Positions 1-8,746 of a DNA stretch of 64,000 nucleotides are shown piece after piece. The stretch comes from Flavobacteriales bacterium (GTDB taxonomy: Bacteria; Bacteroidota; Bacteroidia; Flavobacteriales_D; Sanyastnellaceae). The position numbers and the translations under genes were made by a program. The stretch lies in NCBI GenBank assembly GCA_947466425.1, contig CANIBZ010000005.1, forward strand, positions 18,121 to 82,120, given 5' to 3'. Position 1 is the first letter of the stretch, and each line of letters starts with the position of its first letter. The notes beneath the pieces were generated by a model that saw only the letters and a program-made list of their open reading frames with translations, was not told the origin of the DNA and searched no databases.

Positions 1-2292
1 GGCCTGACGAGTCATCCACAAACCTTCTGTACCGAAGAATCCTGTAACGAAGATTGAAGTGAACTTGTCTTGTACCTGCCAACGCTCACGAACATTTTCC
101 AACTGATCAGCAGCGTAATAGTACCAAGTTGTGGTCGTGCACTGAATGTCTAAAACAGGAACCGTCATATAGGTGGTATCTACTCCAACGACTACTATTG
201 AACTGTCGTTCACGATAATTTGAGCTCCTGTTATTGGGTTTATAATAGTATCTGACCAATAAATTGTAACTGTTTGCTCTGTAATCTGATCAATAACATC
301 TGTGTACCCAACGATGGTCGTATCACAGATGGTAGAATCTACAGTAGATGTCAATGCCTGCGCCGCTAACCAAGGGTAGTTTGGATCTGCCGTTAATGGC
401 GTGGTTGAATAAACAGCCGGACGGTCTAACACATCCCAAAAATGAAGCGTGTCACCAACAGGGAACCTGTATGGGAATGGCAATGTCATGTTCTGTGTAT
501 ACAAAGCTGTGTCTAACCAAGTAGTATCTGTTCCGTTCACAGAACTGAATAAATCGAAATCACGGTTATTCACCAACCATACGTATTGTTGCGAATTTTC
601 ATCGTTCGTATTTTCGAACAGGCGCATAGTCGTATAGAACGAACCTGCCTCACCGTCAGTTCCAATTGCTGCAATAACTTCGTCATCGTAGAACTCACCA
701 CCTGAACCTTGAGCATTGAATCGACTGATAGCTCCAAAATAAACCGAAGAGAATGCAACGTTCACACCCGGAACAGTTACGTTTGAAATTTCACAATCAA
801 ATCCATCACCACCTCCGACAGAAACACCTTGCTGCCAAGAAATTGTACTGAAATTTGAATTATCCATACCTGGGATTAAAATTGTCCCATTGTCTTGCGC
901 ACCACCCATTGCAGCATATCCGCCCCCATGAGCTATTCCATAAAACTGAGTTACATTATATCCTCTGTTAATCGCATTGAATGTGTTTCCACCATCAATA
1001 GATTTGAATAGACCACCATCACAACCGATAAACCAATCACCATTTGGAGCAATTTCAAATGTTTGAATATCACTGTGAACATAATATTGAGAACTTCCGA
1101 AATCGAAATTCGCAGCAATTTGCTCCGGTTGCGTAGCCGCTCCAGCTTTCCACAACGAAACACCACCCACCCAACATACTCCTGGGTCACCAGGCTTAAC
1201 CGTTAATGCTAGATCATAATAGGCTTGACCATTGTCACCAAATACTGAATAAACGTTATCAATTCCCGTTGGCCATTTTACTGACCAAGAATTTCCTTTG
1301 TCAGATGTGTAATACATTCCACCCATGATTCCGCCCTGTGCATACAATACATAGGCAACGTTAGAATCATCGCGAGAAATAGAGATGCGCGTGCGTTGTT
1401 TGTTGCTCATACCAGAAGATGCACCCACTTGAGAGAAACTTGTTCCGCCATCTAACGAGCGGTAAATGCGACCGTTCGATACTCCAACGTAACACACCGA
1501 TCCGTCTGCAGACCATTCAATATCATGTCCGCCTGTATTTGGAATTCCCGAAACACTCATATTCGGAGCAGTCATACCTGGCTCCCAATATCCAACACCA
1601 TCAGCTCCTGCTATCCAAATTCTTCCGGCTATGTTCGCATCTGCGCTTACATCATTGATGTATGCCCAGTTGTCACCTGCTGTAAACTGCGCTGGGTCTG
1701 TTCCTGGAACCAATTCCCAAGAAGCTCCTTGGTCTGTTGAACGATACATTCCACATCCGATTGAACCGCTTGAACCGCTTCCATCGAAACCAGATTCAAA
1801 CTGGCTACCTGTAGCCACGTATATCGCACCATCTTCAGTAGCATCAATAGAGCTTATCGACATTACTCTTCCGAAGGTATCTAATGATTCTACACGAGAC
1901 CAATTATTACCGCCGTTTGTTGATTTGTACAAACCGCCGGTTACAGATCCTGCGAAAATCACATTGTCTGTTAAAGCTAAAATTGCGCGAGTACGACCAC
2001 CAATGTTATCGGGTCCCATTTCCCACCAGCTCATATTTAAATCACGATTGCCCTGCAAACGATCAATGTCGTTTACCGCAGCCGTCATTTCCACCACATC
2101 AGTAACTTCAAAGTTTCCTGTCACCAGGTTACCGCGAAGTTTCTTTAAAATGTCCACAGATTCGTTGTATCCTTCCGCCTGAATGTCACGGGGCGCATAG
2201 GTTGAGCGTTGACCGTTGGTATTCACCATCACAACTGCTACAGCAGCTGCACAAACCAATCCAGAGGATAAAAGTAAATTTTTCAATTTCAT
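1..2292 (-). CDS. BNR/VPS10-like repeat secreted protein, C-terminus beyond window
   Basis: The frame is open from an ATG at 2292 to the window edge, giving 764 residues with no stop, so the C-terminus is missing. An N-terminal hydrophobic stretch (about residues 5-22) is a signal peptide or anchor. The body carries repeated BNR/sialidase-type blades, each an Ser/Asn/Thr-x-Asp/Asn-Gly-Gly-x-(Ser/Thr)-(Trp/Phe) turn: YKSTNGGNNW near residue 115, YRSLDGGTSF near 274 and FKSIDGGNTF near 425. This is the beta-propeller fold of extracellular glycosidase-like and VPS10-like proteins. The 1347-residue protein at 37279-41322 has the same type of propeller and ends in a T9SS sorting domain, so a T9SS tail may be expected here too (inference). 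No catalytic residues were identified. It probably acts outside the cell or on its surface; the substrate is unknown. Confidence 0.8.
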   Translation of the reverse strand, partial: MKLKNLLLSSGLVCAAAVAVVMVNTNGQRSTYAPRDIQAEGYNESVDILKKLRGNLVTGNFEVTDVVEMTAAVNDIDRLQGNRDLNMSWWEMGPDNIGGRTRAILALTDNVIFAGSVTGGLYKSTNGGNNWSRVESLDTFGRVMSISSIDATEDGAIYVATGSQFESGFDGSGSSGSIGCGMYRSTDQGASWELVPGTDPAQFTAGDNWAYINDVSADANIAGRIWIAGADGVGYWEPGMTAPNMSVSGIPNTGGHDIEWSADGSVCYVGVSNGRIYRSLDGGTSFSQVGASSGMSNKQRTRISISRDDSNVAYVLYAQGGIMGGMYYTSDKGNSWSVKWPTGIDNVYSVFGDNGQAYYDLALTVKPGDPGVCWVGGVSLWKAGAATQPEQIAANFDFGSSQYYVHSDIQTFEIAPNGDWFIGCDGGLFKSIDGGNTFNAINRGYNVTQFYGIAHGGGYAAMGGAQDNGTILIPGMDNSNFSTISWQQGVSVGGGDGFDCEISNVTVPGVNVAFSSVYFGAISRFNAQGSGGEFYDDEVIAAIGTDGEAGSFYTTMRLFENTNDENSQQYVWLVNNRDFDLFSSVNGTDTTWLDTALYTQNMTLPFPYRFPVGDTLHFWDVLDRPAVYSTTPLTADPNYPWLAAQALTSTVDSTICDTTIVGYTDVIDQITEQTVTIYWSDTIINPITGAQIIVNDSSIVVVGVDTTYMTVPVLDIQCTTTTWYYYAADQLENVRERWQVQDKFTSIFVTGFFGTEGLWMTRQA

Positions 2293-2406
2293 AAATGCTA
2301 GGTTAAGCTTATAATTCAATTCGGCGCAAGATAATTGAGAAATGTCTTATCAAAAAACGATTGGACGCTTTTTATTTGCTTTTTTTTCCTTTCCACCGAA
2401 AATTCT

Positions 2407-3264
2407 TTAAAACAGGTGTTTTTCAGCATGATAGGAAGAGCGGACTAACGGCCCACTTTCGACAAATCGGTATCCCATCTTCAGTCCAATTTCTTCGTAT
2501 TCCTTAAATTGCTCTGGGGTAATAAACTCCTGAACTGGCAAGTGTTTACGCGTGGGTTGAAGGTATTGCCCCAAGGTTAAAATGTCGACTTGTACCGAAC
2601 GCAAATCCTCCATTGTCTCTAACACCTCGTCCCTCGTTTCGCCAAGACCTAACATTACTCCACTTTTCGTTCGCATTCCGCCTTTTTTCAATCGGAACAA
2701 AACTTCGAGCGAACGATCATATTTCGCTTGAATGCGCACTTGTTTGGTAAGCCTGCGAACCGTTTCCAAATTGTGAGATACAACTTCTGGAGAAACATCA
2801 ATGATACGTTGCAGATTTTCCCAATTGCCTGCAAAATCAGGAATTAAGGTTTCCATGGTGGTGCCCGGAGATTTAGCGCGCACAAGCTCTACTGTCTTCA
2901 CCCAAATCTCAGAACCTCCATCGGCAAGATCGTCGCGGTCCACAGAAGTAATAACTGCATGCTTAACCCCCATTAATTTCACTGAATTCGCAACACGAGC
3001 GGGCTCAAATGGATCTGCCTCTAATGGCTTTCCAGTAGCCACAGCACAAAACCCACAAGAACGCGTGCATATATTTCCCAAAATCATGAAGGTCGCTGTT
3101 CCTTCGCCCCAACATTCGCCCATGTTCGGACAGTTGCCGCTTTCACAAATAGTATGAAGCTTATGCTCATCGACCAACGATCTAACTTTTCGATAATTCT
3201 CTCCTGTAGGAAGTTTCACTTTAAGCCACTTCGGCTTTGGAATTCTCTGCTCTTGTTGTTCCAT
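2407..3264 (-). CDS. lipA: Lipoyl synthase
   Basis: This radical-SAM enzyme inserts two sulphur atoms into the octanoyl group on lipoyl-dependent proteins (pyruvate and 2-oxoglutarate dehydrogenases, glycine cleavage H protein) in the cytoplasm. Both iron-sulphur sites are visible: the auxiliary cluster motif [12 protein letters not shown] (Cys40, Cys45, Cys51) and the SAM cluster motif CTRSCGFC (Cys66, Cys70, Cys73). The C-terminal RSSYHAE segment supplies the Arg-Ser-Ser-Tyr motif whose serine binds the auxiliary cluster. The 285-residue length is normal for LipA. The ATG start at 3264 lies 30 bp after the upstream envelope gene on the same strand, so the two may be cotranscribed. Identification is secure. 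Confidence 0.97.
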   Translation of the reverse strand: MEQQEQRIPKPKWLKVKLPTGENYRKVRSLVDEHKLHTICESGNCPNMGECWGEGTATFMILGNICTRSCGFCAVATGKPLEADPFEPARVANSVKLMGVKHAVITSVDRDDLADGGSEIWVKTVELVRAKSPGTTMETLIPDFAGNWENLQRIIDVSPEVVSHNLETVRRLTKQVRIQAKYDRSLEVLFRLKKGGMRTKSGVMLGLGETRDEVLETMEDLRSVQVDILTLGQYLQPTRKHLPVQEFITPEQFKEYEEIGLKMGYRFVESGPLVRSSYHAEKHLF

Positions 3265-3294
3265 ATTTCAATTCCTCTCTTCTGATGAATGATA

Positions 3295-4068
3295 CTAATT
3301 ATACTTTCTGCCAAAATAAAAATGGACATACCCAGAAACAAATAACCAATGATTCTTAGCACCATCGGGGTATGAAGAAAGAACTTGGTCCGACATAATT
3401 TCTATTCGCTTCGGATAGGCCTCCCCGGAAATCCCCACCTCAAATCCCTTTATTCCATCACGGTAATTACTGTACTCGAAAAGCATGGATGCTTTGGCCG
3501 AAAATCCTGGCACAATAGACAGTTCGCTAAATCCTAAAAAATTACTCGCTCGACCATATATGTTATCTACGAAATGTTTATTCGGATCGTATTTCTCCGT
3601 TGACAAACTATATCCATTCAAATTCGGATCAATTATCAGAACTTCCAAATAAATTGGTCTAAGCAAGGAAACAGATGGACCCATACCCCAAGCATACGAC
3701 ACTTGAACGCCGGATTTACGCTGCTTTTCGGCAATTTCTTTTTTAAAGCCGAAGTTCAATTTGAAATTGTAAACAGCGTTTTTTTTCCCGAATACAAATG
3801 GGCGAGCACTCGGGTCTTGAAAATAGGACTTCTGTTCTTTCTCGTGTTTAACAAAGTTAAAGTCGTACGAAACTTGCCTTACGTTAAAAGCACCTTTGTT
3901 CTTACCTTTCACATATGTACCGCCCCAACCGTTGGTTCGAATAACAAGCCCGCCATAAACTTGACGCGAGTAACGGCCTACCCCTTGATCCTTAGTCTCA
4001 TTTTGCGCATTCGCTATTGAAACAAAAAAAAGTAACGGTATAAGAAGCAAATGAAGGAAGCGAGCCAT
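3295..4068 (-). CDS. Putative outer-membrane/envelope protein of unknown function
   Basis: A 257-residue protein with a clear signal peptide (hydrophobic core about residues 3-18, cleavage near SIANAQ). The mature part is rich in aromatic and charged residues in alternating patterns and ends in a strand-like aromatic segment (GYVHFYFGRKYN), as expected of a beta-barrel or barrel-associated protein. Notable conserved-looking segments are YGGLVIRTNGWGG and a lysine-rich stretch after it. I do not recognise a named family; comparable proteins are common as hypotheticals in Bacteroidota. It precedes lipA on the same strand with a 30-bp gap. Outer-membrane location is inferred from composition only. 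Confidence 0.72.
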   Translation of the reverse strand: MARFLHLLLIPLLFFVSIANAQNETKDQGVGRYSRQVYGGLVIRTNGWGGTYVKGKNKGAFNVRQVSYDFNFVKHEKEQKSYFQDPSARPFVFGKKNAVYNFKLNFGFKKEIAEKQRKSGVQVSYAWGMGPSVSLLRPIYLEVLIIDPNLNGYSLSTEKYDPNKHFVDNIYGRASNFLGFSELSIVPGFSAKASMLFEYSNYRDGIKGFEVGISGEAYPKRIEIMSDQVLSSYPDGAKNHWLFVSGYVHFYFGRKYN

Positions 4069-4136
4069 ACCACAAAGTTAGTGCACGAGAGTTGAACATA
4101 TCCTGCTAAAAAAAACTAATTTCATTGCTTCTATGT

Positions 4137-4144
4137 TAGTTTTG
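4137..4144 (+). promoter_or_regulatory. Candidate -7 element (TAGTTTTG) for the OsmC gene
   Basis: TAGTTTTG matches the Bacteroidota -7 consensus TAnnTTTG and ends 14 bp before the ATG at 4159. No convincing -33 TTTG is visible at the expected distance, so confidence is moderate. Confidence 0.4.
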
Positions 4145-4158
4145 AAAAAAAAACGACC

Positions 4159-4566
4159 ATGACCAAAATGTCTTTAAAATATTCCGGTAACTTAAGATGT
4201 GAAGCTATCCACGATCAAAGCAAAACGTCTCTTGAGACCGACGCTCCGCTAGACAACAAAGGAAAGGGTGAACGATTTTCACCAACAGACCTCCTTTGTA
4301 CTTCGCTTGCCACATGTATTCTTACAACAATGGCAATTGCTGCTGAAGAAAGAAACTGGAAGTTTGAGGGGGTTGTTGCAAATATCGAAAAAATAATGAA
4401 CCAAACTCCTCGACGTATTGGGGAGATTAAAATCCATTTTATTTTCCCAAATTTAGATTACGACACAAATATGAAGGAAAAAATACAGAGATACGCACAC
4501 GCGTGCCCTGTGAGTCGCAGCCTCAGTAACGAAGTGCTACAAACCGTAACATTCGAATTTAATTGA
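4159..4566 (+). CDS. OsmC/Ohr family peroxidase-like protein
   Basis: OsmC-family proteins are small cytoplasmic thiol peroxidases that reduce organic hydroperoxides using two conserved cysteines. This 135-residue protein has the family order: an N-terminal beta part, the helix-borne first cysteine in LLCTSLATCILTTM (Cys53 is the expected peroxidatic residue, Cys47 is extra), and the second in ACPVSRSL (Cys116). The length is typical. It stands alone on the plus strand between two minus-strand envelope genes. It is closer to the YhfA/OsmC group (CPVSRSL) than to Ohr, but the subgroup was not tested. The start is the ATG at 4159. Confidence 0.88.
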   Translation: MTKMSLKYSGNLRCEAIHDQSKTSLETDAPLDNKGKGERFSPTDLLCTSLATCILTTMAIAAEERNWKFEGVVANIEKIMNQTPRRIGEIKIHFIFPNLDYDTNMKEKIQRYAHACPVSRSLSNEVLQTVTFEFN

Positions 4567-4569
4567 ATA

Positions 4570-4692
4570 CTACTTTTGTGGACTTACTTGATCGTAGGCA
4601 GCGCATTTCTCATGCTTTCTCTTGCACGACTGAAGACTAAAGACTCCTAAACCAAGTAAAACAAAAAACAAAACTCTTGCAGATTTTTTCAT
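4570..4692 (-). CDS. Very small lipoprotein (40 residues)
   Basis: The minus strand encodes 40 residues from ATG at 4692 to TAG at 4570. The layout is a textbook lipoprotein precursor: MKKSAR, a hydrophobic core (VLFFVLLGLGVFSL), then the lipobox LQSC, leaving a mature peptide of only about 18 residues beginning CKRKHEKC. Such tiny lipoproteins are easily missed by gene callers. It lies 3 bp from the end of the convergent OsmC gene and is divergent from the BamA-like gene starting at 4747. Function is unknown. A chance ORF with a perfect lipobox is unlikely but not excluded. Confidence 0.6.
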   Translation of the reverse strand: MKKSARVLFFVLLGLGVFSLQSCKRKHEKCAAYDQVSPQK

Positions 4693-4746
4693 GTTATTTA
4701 ATTGAATTACGAAATTACTTCAAACTAAAGTTAATCAAGCCCATAT

Positions 4747-6144
4747 TTGAAAAGCAGTTATCAACATATCATTGTAAGATGTACTTTTTTGCTTTTAGCA
4801 TTTGGGGGTTTCTCTTCACACGCTCAACCATCAAGACCCAGCCACAAATATCTCGGGCAAAATATTCCTCTACCGAAGAACAAAAATCCCAATGAGTTAT
4901 TGCATTGGTTCAACAACAAGGGATATCCTTATGCTCAATTGGAGTTGGACACCTTGTTGTTCGATGAAAAAAGCTCTGAATTCACCTGGAACATCTCCTT
5001 GGGCAGACGAATCGTGCTTGACACGCTTATTACACCTAACATACTTTTCAATAAAAAAATCTTGCAGCGCTGCTTGAATTATGAACCTGGCCAACCCTAC
5101 AGCACTGATAAAATTCAAAGCATAGGAGCAGCCTTAAATCAAATTTCATTTTTAAAACCAAATGCACAAGTTTTCGTTCGCATGCATAGCGAGACATTCA
5201 GTTTAAACATAAAAGCCGACCGCAAAAAAAACAATGTCATTTCGGCGCTTATTGCCCTTCAACCCAAGCCAAATTCGAGTCAATCAATTTTAACGGGTAA
5301 CATAGACCTCGAATTATCCAACGCGCTCAAACAAGCTGAGACTCTAGAATTTCATTGGAAACGACCGCAACCTAAAAGTCAAAGTCTCGCTTTTAAATTA
5401 GGCAGTCCTTTTACCGCCGGACTGCCCGTTGGGTTTCAATTTGAATTCGCATCGTTCTTGCGCGACTCTACTTTTTCTTCAACCGATCTGTGCTTTAGAC
5501 TTTTAACTAAAACAAGTGATCTCAATGGCTTCTCAGCTGCTGTAGGAAAATCCTCAAACACACACTTTGGATTATCCTCTCTTTTCGGAAACACTCAAAA
5601 CAAAACTTATTCGCTTCGTTATTCAAAAAACAACAATTCAATCAACAGCTTTAATTTCTTAATTGAAGGGCTTGCTGGAACTCGGACCATTCAATATGAA
5701 ACTAGTTCTTCAACAAAAAAACTATACGCTCTTCGAGCCAAAGCATGGTCGAAATTCAATATTAATCAACTGCTCTTTGCCAATGTAAACCTCGAAGCGA
5801 ATGCACTTTTCAGCGACTCCCTTTTTAACAACGAAATTTCAAGACTTGGAGGAACCAAAAACCTAAGGGCATTTATTGAAGAGAGCATTTATGCTTCCCA
5901 ATACGCCATGCTAAATTGTGATTTCGGAATTAACCTTGGATCCGAAATACAATCGTTTCTCTTTGGTGATTTAGCAAAGGTTCAAGCACCCGTTTCGAAG
6001 ATATATTATGATGCCGGTTTGGGATTTCGCTTTCTACAAGAAAACGGTTCCCTCTCCATAACCTACGGTGTTGGAAATATTGAAAACACTGGACTCCAAT
6101 TAAAAAATGGTCGTGTTGGAATTACGTTCTCTTCACGTTTCTAA
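4747..6144 (+). CDS. BamA/TamA (Omp85)-like outer-membrane protein with a short POTRA region
   Basis: A 465-residue protein with a signal peptide (hydrophobic core FLLLAFGGFSSHA, cleavage before QPSRP). Residues about 35-150 look like one or two POTRA modules (ELLHWFNNKGYPYAQ, then a YSTDKIQSIGAALNQISFL stretch), followed by a C-terminal 16-strand-type barrel with an Omp85-like LGGTKNLRAF segment (compare the GG.xxxRGY motif before the last strands) and a terminal strand ending VGITFSSRF. Omp85 proteins insert or translocate proteins at the outer membrane; full BamA has five POTRAs and about 800 residues, so this is a small relative. The start is a TTG at 4747; the upstream in-frame stop leaves no ATG. 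The divergent small lipoprotein shares the upstream region. Confidence 0.72.
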   Translation: MKSSYQHIIVRCTFLLLAFGGFSSHAQPSRPSHKYLGQNIPLPKNKNPNELLHWFNNKGYPYAQLELDTLLFDEKSSEFTWNISLGRRIVLDTLITPNILFNKKILQRCLNYEPGQPYSTDKIQSIGAALNQISFLKPNAQVFVRMHSETFSLNIKADRKKNNVISALIALQPKPNSSQSILTGNIDLELSNALKQAETLEFHWKRPQPKSQSLAFKLGSPFTAGLPVGFQFEFASFLRDSTFSSTDLCFRLLTKTSDLNGFSAAVGKSSNTHFGLSSLFGNTQNKTYSLRYSKNNNSINSFNFLIEGLAGTRTIQYETSSSTKKLYALRAKAWSKFNINQLLFANVNLEANALFSDSLFNNEISRLGGTKNLRAFIEESIYASQYAMLNCDFGINLGSEIQSFLFGDLAKVQAPVSKIYYDAGLGFRFLQENGSLSITYGVGNIENTGLQLKNGRVGITFSSRF

Positions 6145-6162
6145 AAATACTTTTCCACAATA

Positions 6163-6193
6163 TTGAAATGCCCTACTCATCGAGGTAATTTTG
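6163..6193 (+). promoter_or_regulatory. Promoter of rmuC, likely leaderless or near-leaderless
   Basis: ATTG (TTG at 6163-6165) and TAATTTTG (6186-6193) are separated by 20 bp and match the Bacteroidota -33 and -7 elements. The rmuC ATG is at 6198, only 4 bp after the -7 element, so transcription should begin at or next to the start codon. Confidence 0.6.
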
Positions 6194-6197
6194 AAGT

Positions 6198-7499
6198 ATG
6201 GATATACTTTCACTTTTTATTGGGGCGATTTCAGGCGGAGCAATTGTTGCTTTTGTTTTTACATTGAATAGAAAAACCGCTTCAGACCAAACCGACGTTT
6301 CATTTTATAAGATCGAACTTGAAAATGCAAAAGCTGAAACCGCCGCCATGCGCGTTCGCGTGGAATCGCTCATTGATGAAAAAGCCACAACCAAAGCAGC
6401 ATTAGAAGCTACATATAAAACGCTTGAATCTGAAAAACTCTTGATGGAAGATTTGAAGGCAAATCTCAAAGTTGAATTCAAAAATTTGAGTAACGACATT
6501 TTCGAAGAACGAGTTAAGAAATTAAACGAAGCGAACGAATCTCATTTATCAGTAACACTCACACCGCTTCGCACAACCATCAATGAATTCAAATCGAAAC
6601 TTGAAAAAACAGAACTTGAAAACGTGGATCGTTCCGCTCGATTGGAAAACGAGATAAAGAATTTACGCGAAGCAAGTTCTAACATTGGTGCTAACGCCGA
6701 AAGTCTTACACGCGCGCTTAAGGGAGATAATAAGACCCAAGGGAATTGGGGAGAAATGATTTTGGAATCTGTACTAGAGAAAAGCGGCTTAGAGAAGGGA
6801 AAAGAATTTGTAGTTCAACATTCGGATGTGAACGATGATGAAAAAACAATTCGTCCCGATGTAATTGTTAATCTTCCAGATAACAAACATATAATTATTG
6901 ACTCGAAAGTTTCTCTAACTGCATACAACAGCTACGTAAACACGCAAGACGACAAAGAGAAAGCGTTGGCTATGCGCGCCCATTTAGACAGTGTTCGCTC
7001 ACACATAAAACTTTTGAGTGAAAAGAAATACGAATCGGCCGACAGGTTAACGACTCCCGAATTCGTTTTGTTGTTCATGCCCATAGAGCCCGCTCTTATT
7101 GCAGCATTCAACGAAGACAGTAATCTATTTTCATTTGCCTGGGAGCGAAATATAATCTTAGTTTCTCCAACCACATTGCTTGCTACTTTAAGAACAGTAG
7201 CCAGCATCTGGGCGCAAGAGAAACGGTCAAAAAACGCCGAAAGCATTGCGAAAGAAGCGGGAACATTTATAGACAAATTAGAAGGGTTCGTTGGTTCTCT
7301 TGAAGCACTTGAAAGCAATCTAGCAACGGCGCAGAAAACTTTGAATAAGGCTATGGGACAGCTGAAAACAGGTAGTGGCAATCTGCTCGGAAAGGCTAAA
7401 AAAATGAAAATAATGGGAGCTAAAACAGGGAGCAATTTCGAAAAACGCTTACCTTCGATTGATAATGAAGAAGACGAATCAACCGATGAACCAATCTAA
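6198..7499 (+). CDS. rmuC: DNA recombination protein RmuC
   Basis: RmuC proteins limit inversions at short repeats and contain a restriction-endonuclease-like (PD-(D/E)XK) core; the exact activity is unsettled. This 433-residue copy has the family layout: one N-terminal membrane segment (LSLFIGAISGGAIVAFVFTL), a long coiled coil (about residues 35-165, rich in Glu/Lys/Ala), then the RmuC core with NWGEMILESVLEKSGLEKG, the IRPDVIVNLP..HIIIDSKVSL catalytic-type segment, and PEFVLLFMPIEPAL. A basic tail follows. The GWxTD lipoprotein starts within its last codons, so the genes are coupled. Confidence 0.95.
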   Translation: MDILSLFIGAISGGAIVAFVFTLNRKTASDQTDVSFYKIELENAKAETAAMRVRVESLIDEKATTKAALEATYKTLESEKLLMEDLKANLKVEFKNLSNDIFEERVKKLNEANESHLSVTLTPLRTTINEFKSKLEKTELENVDRSARLENEIKNLREASSNIGANAESLTRALKGDNKTQGNWGEMILESVLEKSGLEKGKEFVVQHSDVNDDEKTIRPDVIVNLPDNKHIIIDSKVSLTAYNSYVNTQDDKEKALAMRAHLDSVRSHIKLLSEKKYESADRLTTPEFVLLFMPIEPALIAAFNEDSNLFSFAWERNIILVSPTTLLATLRTVASIWAQEKRSKNAESIAKEAGTFIDKLEGFVGSLEALESNLATAQKTLNKAMGQLKTGSGNLLGKAKKMKIMGAKTGSNFEKRLPSIDNEEDESTDEPI

Positions 7500-8730
7500 T
7501 TTTTTTCGATTAATCACTTTTCTTATCGTCCTTCTTTTCTTTTCCTGTTCGGCACCAAAAAAACTTCGCGACAAACAATTCGGCACTAACGAATTTTACT
7601 TCAAGCCATTGGCAAACCTAATTCACAGCAGTAACGACACTTCTAATTTACTACTCGAATTCGACGCTGACCAACTGCTTTATTCTCGCAAATCAACGCA
7701 TGAGAATTTCACAGCTCAACTCGAGGTAATCATTTCAGTAAAGAAACAAGAAACTAAAACCGATACCCTTCGATACAAATTTACTCCGCCGCAAATGCAA
7801 GAATCAGGTGTTTGGCGTGAAGAAATTCCTATTCCTATTTCATTCGGAAAATCAGAGGTAACAGTTACGCTTAAAGATCTGAACCGACGAGCGCAGCATG
7901 AAAAGAAATTTATTTTCTTAAAAAATGAGCAGCCAAGCACCTACGACATTCGGATTACAGCTAATTCAACCGAAGTTCCTATTTACGATCAGTATTTCAA
8001 AACCGGAGACACCATTCACCTCGATTTCCCTCGGTTTGCGCATTCTGAATACCCTCCCGTTGAGATTTTTGCGCTTACTGAAATTCCTAATCTTCCTCCC
8101 CCCGCCTTCTCTAACAACTCTCCAGTCATTCCCGATTCAACCTCATTCAGTTTAACAAATTTGAGTTTCGATGGAACCCGATACAACTTCATTGCTGAAA
8201 ATAAATCGTATCTCTTTCGTACTAAAAACTCTTCGCAGCTTTACTTGTATTCCAACGGGGAATTCCCATCGACTACAGCGTTAAAAGATCTTATTGCCCC
8301 TTTACGATACATTACCTCGAAATCGGAATTTGAATACATCTACAATGTGCGCGATCCCTACACAAGCTTTTGCAATTTCTGGAAAGACTGCGGAGGATCA
8401 GAGGAAAAAGCGAAAGAGCTTATTTCTATTTTCTTTCGAAGAGTGAATACATGCAACACTTATTTCTCCACAACCGTTCCAGGGTGGCGAACAGATCGAG
8501 GTATGATTTATATTATTTATGGAAAACCTACACGCGTTGAAAACGTGGGATATAGCGAACGTTGGATTTACGGTGATGAAACTATTCCTGGCTCATTCTC
8601 TTTCCTGTTTCGTTATAAAAAAGATGATCTATCAGACAATGTTCTAGTGCTTCAACGCGACGGGCTATACCGTACCAGCTGGGAACAAGCTGTAAACACT
8701 TGGCGTCAAGGTCGTGTTTTACGCGAATAA
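7486..8730 (+). CDS. GWxTD-domain lipoprotein
   Basis: Starting at the ATG at 7486 gives 414 residues beginning MNQSNFFRL, followed by a hydrophobic core and the lipobox FFSCSAPKK, a clean lipoprotein signal. In-frame starts at 7459 (TTG) and 7465 (ATG) lie deeper inside rmuC and would lengthen the n-region, so 7486 is preferred. The C-terminal third contains GWRTDRGMIYIIYGKPTRVE, the diagnostic motif of the GWxTD domain, preceded by a helical region with a DPYTSFCNFW segment. GWxTD proteins are widespread in Bacteroidota and relatives; their role is not known. It should sit in the periplasm or on the outer membrane. It overlaps rmuC by 14 bp and is followed closely by rlmB, suggesting one operon. 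Confidence 0.88.
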   Translation: MNQSNFFRLITFLIVLLFFSCSAPKKLRDKQFGTNEFYFKPLANLIHSSNDTSNLLLEFDADQLLYSRKSTHENFTAQLEVIISVKKQETKTDTLRYKFTPPQMQESGVWREEIPIPISFGKSEVTVTLKDLNRRAQHEKKFIFLKNEQPSTYDIRITANSTEVPIYDQYFKTGDTIHLDFPRFAHSEYPPVEIFALTEIPNLPPPAFSNNSPVIPDSTSFSLTNLSFDGTRYNFIAENKSYLFRTKNSSQLYLYSNGEFPSTTALKDLIAPLRYITSKSEFEYIYNVRDPYTSFCNFWKDCGGSEEKAKELISIFFRRVNTCNTYFSTTVPGWRTDRGMIYIIYGKPTRVENVGYSERWIYGDETIPGSFSFLFRYKKDDLSDNVLVLQRDGLYRTSWEQAVNTWRQGRVLRE

Positions 8731-8746
8731 GACTTACTTTTACACC

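Noticed and set aside
1419..2182. Plus-strand ORFs of 73-183 residues at 1419-2182
   Set aside because: They lie opposite the continuous BNR protein frame, have no domains and biased shadow composition.
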